From contig JAGYPB010000020.1 in assembly GCA_018399135.1 (NCBI GenBank), positions 1-47,388 on the forward strand: 47,388 bases of DNA. The letters run 5' to 3'. This stretch comes from Deltaproteobacteria bacterium. GTDB taxonomy: Bacteria; Desulfobacterota; Desulfuromonadia; Desulfuromonadales; Geopsychrobacteraceae. The notes below the pieces were generated by a model. That model searched no databases and was not told the DNA's origin. It saw only the letters and a list, made by a program, of their open reading frames with translations. This document shows, one piece after another, positions 42,268-47,388 of this stretch (positions are counted from its first letter, which is position 1; every line of letters starts with the position of its first letter). The position numbers and the translations under genes are program-made.

Positions 42268-42726
42268 ATGAGAAAATTCAGACAGGCTATTGTCTTATTG
42301 CTATTGTTGATGACAACTGCCTGTGCGCCGCTATTCCCGGGATTTGAAACCCCGACGACAACATTAACCAGCTTGCAGGTGCTCCCCGGTGACACTATTG
42401 TGCCAACCTTTGAAATCGGTCTGAACATCAGCAATCCCAATCGCGTTCCGCTCAAGTTGGACGGAATGACCTACACCCTGTACCTCGAGGGGGAGCCGGT
42501 GCTCAGGGGATTGACCAACCAGCTGCCGGTGATTGCAGCATACGGCAGCGGAGAAGTCTTCATCCAGGCCCGTCCTGACGTCTTCAGTACGATCAACCTG
42601 TTTACCCGCTGGTTGAACCAACCACGTGAGGTCTTCAGTTACTCCTTCGAAGCCCAGCTCGATATCGGCCGCTTTATACCAAGGATCAACATTGTCCGCT
42701 CAGGTGAAATCTCCCTGACACAATAG
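42268..42726 (+). CDS. LEA14/WHy-domain lipoprotein
   Basis: The 152-residue protein has a lipoprotein signal with lipobox TTAC, then a late-embryogenesis-abundant type 2/WHy domain: FEIGLNISNPNRVPLKLDGM and YTLYLEGEPVLRGLTNQLPV. The mid segment VFIQARPDVFST and the final NIVRSGEISL match this fold. It is probably attached to the outer membrane's inner face. Function is unknown; LEA14-like proteins are linked to stress tolerance. AAGGGG lies before ATG 42268. Confidence 0.83.
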   Translation: MRKFRQAIVLLLLLMTTACAPLFPGFETPTTTLTSLQVLPGDTIVPTFEIGLNISNPNRVPLKLDGMTYTLYLEGEPVLRGLTNQLPVIAAYGSGEVFIQARPDVFSTINLFTRWLNQPREVFSYSFEAQLDIGRFIPRINIVRSGEISLTQ

Positions 42727-42739
42727 GGAGAAAAACAAG

Positions 42740-43240
42740 CTAATAGGATTTACGAAAAACCGTCTTGTGGCATTTAGGACAAGGGGGGATCCGTGCGGTA
42801 CGCTTCATGTGCAGTTCCTCCTGACAATTTTTGCAGGTCAGGGTGCCGGGACTGGTGATTTCACCGGTTTTAAATTCCAGCTGAGTTTCCGCTTTTTGCG
42901 CCCAATCCTGAAGCTGTTCCGATGTAGTTGTAAGGATTCTGGCGAACAGGCTCTGAGCCCCGACAGCAAGTCGTTGTGGCATAACAGCGCCCTTGATGGA
43001 TTCCGCAGTTTTGCTGAGATGATCGGCTGCGTGGCCAAGGTCACGTTTAACGTAGCCGGCAATCCGCTCAGACTGCTCACGAGTGAATTCTCCTGCCGAA
43101 GTGAAATCCTCACTGGCTTTTTTCAGGGCTTCATCCAGATTTTTCCGTCCACTTTCCATCAACTCTTCGGTACGCGAGACAATCCTGGCGTACAGGCTAA
43201 CCTCATCCTGAACCTGTTGCTGCGACTTTTTTTCGGTCAT
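42740..43240 (-). CDS. Zinc-ribbon protein (DUF1451 family)
   Basis: The 166-residue soluble protein has a long helical region (about 130 residues, with EELMESGRKNLDEALKKASE) and a C-terminal zinc ribbon with two Cys pairs, CKNC and CPKC. This is the DUF1451/YbeL-type layout. AGGAG lies before ATG 43240. It overlaps nothing and converges with the WHy gene 14 bases away. Its function is unknown; it shares a minus-strand run with the next unknown gene and larA. Confidence 0.82.
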   Translation of the reverse strand: MTEKKSQQQVQDEVSLYARIVSRTEELMESGRKNLDEALKKASEDFTSAGEFTREQSERIAGYVKRDLGHAADHLSKTAESIKGAVMPQRLAVGAQSLFARILTTTSEQLQDWAQKAETQLEFKTGEITSPGTLTCKNCQEELHMKRTARIPPCPKCHKTVFRKSY

Positions 43241-43308
43241 GGTGACACTCCTGATAATGAAGGGTTGGGGTCAAATTGGTCTCGGGTAAAGAGTAACGCG
43301 GTTCGGCA

Positions 43309-43668
43309 TCAGGTGATCGCTTTCTGGTTAAAACGGCGCAACAAAATATTGACCGCGTCGCGCGCGCGACGCCGTGGCAGCATGGCAGTCATTCCGCCAG
43401 ATGCGATTCCCGCTTCAGGTTTCTTCCCTGCCAGGGCGCTCAGGATCAGGAACATGTCGGCGACAACCCAGGCTTCAAGAGTCACCTTTTTCCCTTCGCA
43501 GCGGAGTTCCACCCAGGCTGGAGCCATCAGCAGACGATGTCCTTTACGGTAAATCCGCTTTTCACTGTCCCGGCTATTCAAGCTGAATCCGGTTTCCGCC
43601 GCCCAGCTGTCAACCTGCGACCAGAAATCTTTGGGGCAGGGGAAGCTGACGATTGTACGTCTGTTCAT
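43309..43668 (-). CDS. Hypothetical protein
   Basis: The 119-residue product begins MNRRTIVSFPCPKDFWSQVD. It is soluble, alpha/beta in look, with VELRCEGKKVTLEAWVVADM, a Gly-rich loop (AGIASGGM) and a basic C-terminus (LPRRRARDAVNILLRRFNQK). I do not recognise the family. It lies 36 bases downstream of the larA stop on the same strand, and about 70 bases before the zinc-ribbon gene. No strong ribosome binding site is seen at ATG 43668, so the start is tentative. Confidence 0.6.
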   Translation of the reverse strand: MNRRTIVSFPCPKDFWSQVDSWAAETGFSLNSRDSEKRIYRKGHRLLMAPAWVELRCEGKKVTLEAWVVADMFLILSALAGKKPEAGIASGGMTAMLPRRRARDAVNILLRRFNQKAIT

Positions 43669-43703
43669 CTGTCTATACCTGACCAGGAACCACGTGGAGG
43701 GCC

Positions 43704-44984
43704 CTAATGGGAGTTAACATCGAGAATGAGCATTGGTCCATCAGGAACAATCGCCCAGCGGGCGTCATTCCCGAAACGCTCAAGTAATTGCTCTACGGCT
43801 TGAGATATATCAGCCACCGGGTGGAAATGAAAACGGCGCAAGGTATCAGCAGTGATACCGTCAGTATGAAGCCAGACCTCCTTTTTTGTCATCACCTGAT
43901 AAGTTTCCTGGGCACACCATTGGTCGGGCACATAAAACTCTTTATTCATCACCTTGTCGATAAACTCCTGAGGACTGGTTGCGTATTCAAACACTTCCCG
44001 GTATTCGTCACTACCAAAGCCTTCGGGACACTCACTGGCGATCAGGATAACACCACCGTCACGCGTCGCGGCAGAAACTCCTGATAACCCCTTGGCGGTC
44101 TGATACAGATTACAGTCAAGGGGTGCACCTGAGTTGGTGGTAACGACGAAATCAAGGGGAGCATCCAATACTTTCATGCAGTGCTGTGACAGAAACGCCA
44201 CTCCGGCAAGATGGGCATTTACCGGATGGCCGGAGAAGACGCCGGTAACACGTTTGCTGGTATCAAGGGTAACGTTGACAATGAAATCAGCACCGGCCTT
44301 CGCCATGATCGCCAACCCCGCCTCATGAAACGGATTGCCATCGAGGGCTCCGTAGCGGGTCTGCGGGTGAGCCACCATTTCCGGGCCATGCATGAACTCC
44401 AGAGTTTTGACTGATGATATGCCCGGCAGGATTGATTTACGTCCGCCGGAAAAACCCGCCCACATATGGGGTTCGATAAAACCGGTAAGTATTTTCAGAT
44501 CAGCATCTACATAATGCCGGTTGACTAAGGCCGGAACCCCATCACCAATATGACCGACCAGCACCATATCCTCGTCCTGCTTCGACATGTGATTGATGAT
44601 CCGGTAATTAGTGGCAATGTCAGCACCAACCAGTTTTTCCAGCTCTGCTCCTTCGTTGGGACGATGGATACCAGTGGCAATAAGGATGCTGATGCTGTCC
44701 GCCGACAAACCGGCTTTTTCGAGCTGGGCAATAATTACCGGTAATAGCATCCGGTTAGGTACCGGACGGGTGATATCACTGATAACGATAACCACATTTT
44801 TACACCCCCGCGCCATCTCTGCCAGCGGAATGGAGTCGATAGGCGTGGCGAGTGATTGGTCCACTTCGGCGGCAGGGTTTTTCAGCGCAGCGGCTTCTGC
44901 CGGGTAAAGAACTCCCTTGAAGTTCGGTGTCTGCGGATATTCGAGGGGAATGGTGCTATTGCCGTATTTCAGATCCACAATCAT
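43704..44984 (-). CDS. larA: LarA family nickel-pincer-dependent racemase/epimerase
   Basis: The 426-residue protein matches LarA: ISDITRPVPNRMLLPVII, IATGIHRPNEGAELE (catalytic His), EPHMWAGFSGGRKSILPGIS (second His and cofactor-linked Lys), then GALDGNPFHEAG. LarA racemises D/L-lactate or related 2-hydroxyacids with a nickel-pincer nucleotide cofactor made by LarB, LarC and LarE, none of which is in the window. It could use other 2-hydroxyacids. The D-2-hydroxyacid dehydrogenase at 16005 is not linked in position. AGGAG precedes ATG 44984. Confidence 0.9.
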   Translation of the reverse strand: MIVDLKYGNSTIPLEYPQTPNFKGVLYPAEAAALKNPAAEVDQSLATPIDSIPLAEMARGCKNVVIVISDITRPVPNRMLLPVIIAQLEKAGLSADSISILIATGIHRPNEGAELEKLVGADIATNYRIINHMSKQDEDMVLVGHIGDGVPALVNRHYVDADLKILTGFIEPHMWAGFSGGRKSILPGISSVKTLEFMHGPEMVAHPQTRYGALDGNPFHEAGLAIMAKAGADFIVNVTLDTSKRVTGVFSGHPVNAHLAGVAFLSQHCMKVLDAPLDFVVTTNSGAPLDCNLYQTAKGLSGVSAATRDGGVILIASECPEGFGSDEYREVFEYATSPQEFIDKVMNKEFYVPDQWCAQETYQVMTKKEVWLHTDGITADTLRRFHFHPVADISQAVEQLLERFGNDARWAIVPDGPMLILDVNSH

Positions 44985-45459
44985 GATTTAATCTCCTGAT
45001 GGAAAATAACTGCGCTTGTGAAAAATACATTGTAACACAGACACCTGTCATAAAATGAACTACGCACTACGACAAATGATGGTCAGAAACCTGATGAGTT
45101 GAAGAGGATCCATGGTTCTTCAGTTGCAACATCATTTGAATAAAATATCAGTGTACAAAAAAATCATCTGATTATTTTATACACTTGTTTTTTTATTAGA
45201 TATCAATATGTTAGTCAACTATCGCGAACAAACCTTAGTGGCGTTCCATGGCCTGCCTGTATATTTTACCTATATATATCGAACCAATGACCAAGCGACA
45301 CAAGCCACTATAACATCCTTCATCAAAAGTTTTTATCAATATATTCGGGATGTTGAGGGCACAGATGAAGATATTTCCAGATGTTGGCATACTCCATGCT
45401 TGAGAAGCTGTCAACAACACAGCATGCTGATCTTCAGCATCTCGTCATAGGAGGACACC
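44985..45459. other. AT-rich 475-base gap upstream of larA and the small membrane protein genes
   Basis: No convincing gene is seen. An open frame at 45208-45450 lacks a ribosome binding site and family features. The gap holds the palindrome at 45150-45185 and probably the divergent promoters for larA and the small protein gene at 45460. Confidence 0.5.
45150..45194 (+). terminator. AT-rich 36-base palindrome followed by a T run
   Basis: AGTGTACAAAAAAATCA pairs with TGATTATTTTATACACT (15 of 17), loop TC, then TTGTTTTTTTA. It resembles a Rho-independent terminator but is poor in G+C and follows no plus-strand gene, so it may instead be a regulator site. Confidence 0.45.
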
Positions 45460-45687
45460 ATGAAAGCCACATTACCTAATGCCCTGATCGCCCTGTTGAC
45501 CTTTTCTTCCTACGCTTACGCTACCGAGGCTGCCGGGGCTGGCGATGGTGGTTTACTCGTCTCCTTGTTCCTCGGTTTCTTTGCGCTGATCATTGTCTTC
45601 CAGCTGGTTCCCGCGACCTTGATGCTGGTTGGTATCCTCAAAGGGCTGTTCGGTCGTGACCGTGAAGCCGTTAAGACAAAAGGTTAG
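45460..45687 (+). CDS. Small membrane protein with signal peptide, paralogue 1
   Basis: The 75-residue protein starts with a signal-like segment (ALIALLTFSSYAYA), then a Gly-rich linker (AAGAGDGG), one membrane helix GLLVSLFLGFFALIIVFQLV with PATLMLVGILKGLF, and a short charged tail. A closely related gene follows at 45779. AGGAGGACACC before ATG 45460 is a strong ribosome binding site. The family is unknown to me; the pair resembles small proteins I recall from Geobacter-type genomes, not verified. Confidence 0.75.
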   Translation: MKATLPNALIALLTFSSYAYATEAAGAGDGGLLVSLFLGFFALIIVFQLVPATLMLVGILKGLFGRDREAVKTKG

Positions 45688-45713
45688 ATTCACCAAAAAG
45701 TATCAGTAAGCCA

Positions 45714-45744
45714 CTGGTACCTGCTATAGACTGTCAGGTGCCGG
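45714..45744 (+). terminator. Hairpin between the two small membrane protein genes
   Basis: CTGGTACCTG (45714-45723) pairs with CAGGTGCCGG (45735-45744), with G-U pairs, then a loose TCTTTTC. It could attenuate the second gene or protect the first transcript. Confidence 0.4.
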
Positions 45745-45778
45745 TCATCCGATCTTTTCATCAATAAGGAGAAAAATC

Positions 45779-46003
45779 ATGAAATCACTGCTTTCATCCC
45801 TGGCCGTTATCCTGCTTCTTGCTGCCCCTGCTTTTGCCGTTGACACCGCAGTCACCTACAGCAGCGGATTACTGGTACTGCTGTTCGTCGGCTTCTGTGC
45901 CCTGATTATTGTCGCCCAACTGGTACCAGCGGTTCTGGTGTTGTTCGGCATGACCAAAGCCGTTGCCCAAGGATCACGCAAGACCGCAACCGCTAAAAAC
46001 TGA
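45779..46003 (+). CDS. Small membrane protein with signal peptide, paralogue 2
   Basis: The 74-residue protein has a signal-like segment (LAVILLLAAPAFA), a short linker, the helix GLLVLLFVGFCALIIVAQLV with PAVLVLFGMTKAV, and a basic tail (GSRKTATAK). It shares ALIIVxQLVPA and GLLVxLFxGF with paralogue 1, so it is a tandem duplicate. AAGGAGAAAAATC before ATG 45779 is a strong ribosome binding site. The Cys in FCALI is not in paralogue 1. Function unknown. Confidence 0.75.
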   Translation: MKSLLSSLAVILLLAAPAFAVDTAVTYSSGLLVLLFVGFCALIIVAQLVPAVLVLFGMTKAVAQGSRKTATAKN

Positions 46004-46029
46004 GCTAATATTTAACAGCCTAATGAACC

Positions 46030-46067
46030 AACAGCGGCAGGTGATCAAAAGGTCATCTGCCGTTGTT
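46030..46067 (+). terminator. Terminator after the small membrane protein genes
   Basis: AACAGCGGCAGGTGA (46030-46044) pairs fully with TCATCTGCCGTTGTT (46053-46067), including two G-U pairs, with an eight-base loop. There is a weak T-rich tail. No gene lies from 46068 to 46156. Confidence 0.7.
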
Positions 46068-46156
46068 GTTGGTTAAAGCATAGCCCCACAGGTGATAATG
46101 ACGGAATCTTTTTAAGGGATGATGTATCAACCAGACAGATCGTGGATGAATTCTGG

Positions 46157-47388
46157 CTACAGAAAAGCCACCGCTGCCTTGGCCAGCGCCAGCAGTTGTT
46201 GCGGCAGCACGCCTAGCAGAATGATGGCGAGAATCAAGCCAAGGCCGAGGAGTTTGCTGCTGAAGGTGATGGCAACCGGTACACTGTGGGCGTCGGTGCT
46301 GGTTAAATAGGCGGCGCGGACGATCTTGAGGTAGAAGAAAATTGAGATGGCGGCGTTGATCAGACCCAAGACCACCAGTCCGTAGAGCCCTTGCTGAAAG
46401 GCTGAGGTAAAGAGGACAAACTTGCCGGTAAAGCCGATGGTAGGCGGAATACCGGCGAGGCTGAAGACCCCGGCGGCCAGGACAAAGGCCAGCAGGGGCG
46501 CACGGCGATAGAGGCCGTTCAAATCATTCAGATGGAGATTACGGTTGTCGCTACTTAAGTGATAGAGCACAAAAAAGCAGGCCAGGTTCATCAGCAGATA
46601 ACCGACGGCATAGTAGATTGCCGCAGCATGTCCCAAGGTGCTGCCGGCGATCACGCCAAGCATCAGGTAGCCGGCATGGGCAACACTCGAGTAGGCCAGC
46701 AGGCGTTTGATGTCGTTCTGAACCAGGGCCGACAGATTACCGATGGTCATGGAGGCGACGGCCAGAATTCCCAGCGCCCAACTCAACTGGCTGATGTCAA
46801 CGCCGGCCAGACTGACCAGACGCAGCAGCAGAATGACCGCGCCGATTTTCGGCAGGGTGGCAATAAAGGTGGTGGTTTCGTTGGCTGCGCCCTGGTAAAC
46901 ATCAGGGGTCCAGAAGTGCATGGGGAACAGGGCGAGCTTGTAGAAGAATCCACACAACAGCAGAATCATCCCGACCACCGCCAGCGGTTGTGAAGAAATC
47001 AATCCCGGTAGCAGGGGGGAGAGTTCGGCCAGATAGGTGGTGCCGGAGAGGCCGAATATATAGCTCATACCGAACAGGCTCAAGCCGGAGGCCGCCGCCC
47101 CAAAGAGCACGTATTTGATGCTGGCTTCATACTGCTGGCGGTCACTTAAGGGTTGCCGGAAGGGGATGGCAACAAACAGGGCATAGGACGAAATCTCCAG
47201 CGCCAGAAAAATAGTGAGCAATTCGACGGCACTGGACAGCATCACCAGCCCTAAGGTACTGACCGTCAAAAACATGTAATATTCGGGGTGGAGGGGTTTT
47301 TCGATACCGCGCAGGCCGGGGGTCGCCCAGGCGATCAGTGCCAGACCGGCACAAAGAACCAGTTTGAACAACTGTGACAGTTGATCGA
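46157..47388 (-). CDS. nuoN: NADH-quinone oxidoreductase subunit N (5' end beyond the window)
   Basis: The visible 410 residues cover most of NuoN, one of the three antiporter-like proton channel subunits of complex I in the inner membrane. Helices include MFLTVSTLGLVMLSSAVELL, FLALEISSYALFVAI, and the conserved YVLFGAAASGLSLFGMSYIF. LALFPMHFWTPDVYQGA with its Lys-containing helix is a strong NuoN/ND2 signature. RLLAYSSVAHAGYLMLG and GIPPTIGFTGKFVLFTSAF also match. The frame is open to the window's right edge with DQLSQLFKL before MFK, so about 70 N-terminal residues are missing. Other nuo genes should lie beyond. Confidence 0.95.
   Translation of the reverse strand, partial: DQLSQLFKLVLCAGLALIAWATPGLRGIEKPLHPEYYMFLTVSTLGLVMLSSAVELLTIFLALEISSYALFVAIPFRQPLSDRQQYEASIKYVLFGAAASGLSLFGMSYIFGLSGTTYLAELSPLLPGLISSQPLAVVGMILLLCGFFYKLALFPMHFWTPDVYQGAANETTTFIATLPKIGAVILLLRLVSLAGVDISQLSWALGILAVASMTIGNLSALVQNDIKRLLAYSSVAHAGYLMLGVIAGSTLGHAAAIYYAVGYLLMNLACFFVLYHLSSDNRNLHLNDLNGLYRRAPLLAFVLAAGVFSLAGIPPTIGFTGKFVLFTSAFQQGLYGLVVLGLINAAISIFFYLKIVRAAYLTSTDAHSVPVAITFSSKLLGLGLILAIILLGVLPQQLLALAKAAVAFL

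Noticed and set aside
45208..45450. 80-codon open frame upstream of the small membrane protein genes
   Set aside because: No ribosome binding site, unusual composition, no recognisable features, AT-rich intergenic setting.
1..47388. tRNA, rRNA, riboswitches and complete insertion sequences
   Set aside because: Gaps were read for such signals; no cloverleaf ends, c-di-GMP riboswitch core or transposase frames were seen.

Overview
The window reads as chromosomal DNA of a Gram-negative anaerobe, most likely from the Desulfuromonadales (Geobacter, Desulfuromonas and Pelobacter relatives). This is inferred from the complete tol-pal locus, the TRAP and ABC importers, LarA, a ferritin-like protein, a probable selenoprotein, a NuoN subunit, and two small dispersed repeat families that I associate from memory with this order. 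I see no rRNA, tRNA, CRISPR array, phage or complete insertion sequence. Most of the window is ordinary core genome, densely packed.

Layout. 1-2726 (+): two dispersed repeats, a multi-zinc-ribbon protein, cardiolipin synthase, a 4-oxalocrotonate tautomerase-like protein and a DUF1499 lipoprotein. 2777-5985: a Cpx-like envelope stress module. On the minus strand it holds a response regulator, a histidine kinase and a very small membrane protein whose frame crosses a UGA codon (probable selenocysteine), and it closes with a strong terminator. A Spy/CpxP-like periplasmic protein is divergent. Two perfect GTAAA-N5-GTAAA CpxR boxes lie between. 6163-12140: a YceH-like protein, a universal stress protein, a periplasmic rhodanese and a TRAP importer (dctM, dctQ, dctP) with a second, frameshifted dctP upstream. 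12345-18809 (+): a U32/RlhA-type protein, a DUF4019 protein, a GGDEF diguanylate cyclase, a D-2-hydroxyacid dehydrogenase, a YkgJ-type Cys-cluster protein and a methyltransferase. 18844-20855: a gamma-glutamylcyclotransferase-like protein, a ferritin-like protein with a clear sigma70 promoter, and a SpoU methyltransferase.

21006-31604 is one long minus-strand array. In transcription order it is pyruvate kinase, queC, folE2 and a DUF2064 protein, then tolQ, tolR, tolA (frameshifted), tolB, pal and cpoB, then a CPA2 antiporter fused to a PTS EIIA domain. 31823-39462 (+): penicillin-binding protein 1A, YajQ, RimO, a sugar nucleotidyltransferase, a DUF445 protein and MsrA. 39543-42065 (+): permease, binding protein and permease of a polar amino acid ABC importer without its ATPase. 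42268-46003: a LEA14/WHy lipoprotein, then (minus) a zinc-ribbon protein, an unknown protein and LarA, then two tandem small membrane proteins. The window ends inside nuoN (minus).

The most interesting item is the 55-residue UGA-containing reading frame at 2852-3019. It was missed because the UGA splits it. It has a good ribosome binding site, a downstream hairpin at the position expected for a bacterial SECIS, a U-x4-C motif, and a Rho-independent terminator directly after the extended frame, all within a Cpx-type operon. Other points are the repeat families, clusters of one-base indels in tolA and both dctP genes (sequence error or decay), a cluster of DnaA-box-like 9-mers at 28633-28662, and the paired small membrane proteins near 45.5-46.0 kb. 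All calls come from reading the sequence; no database search was run.
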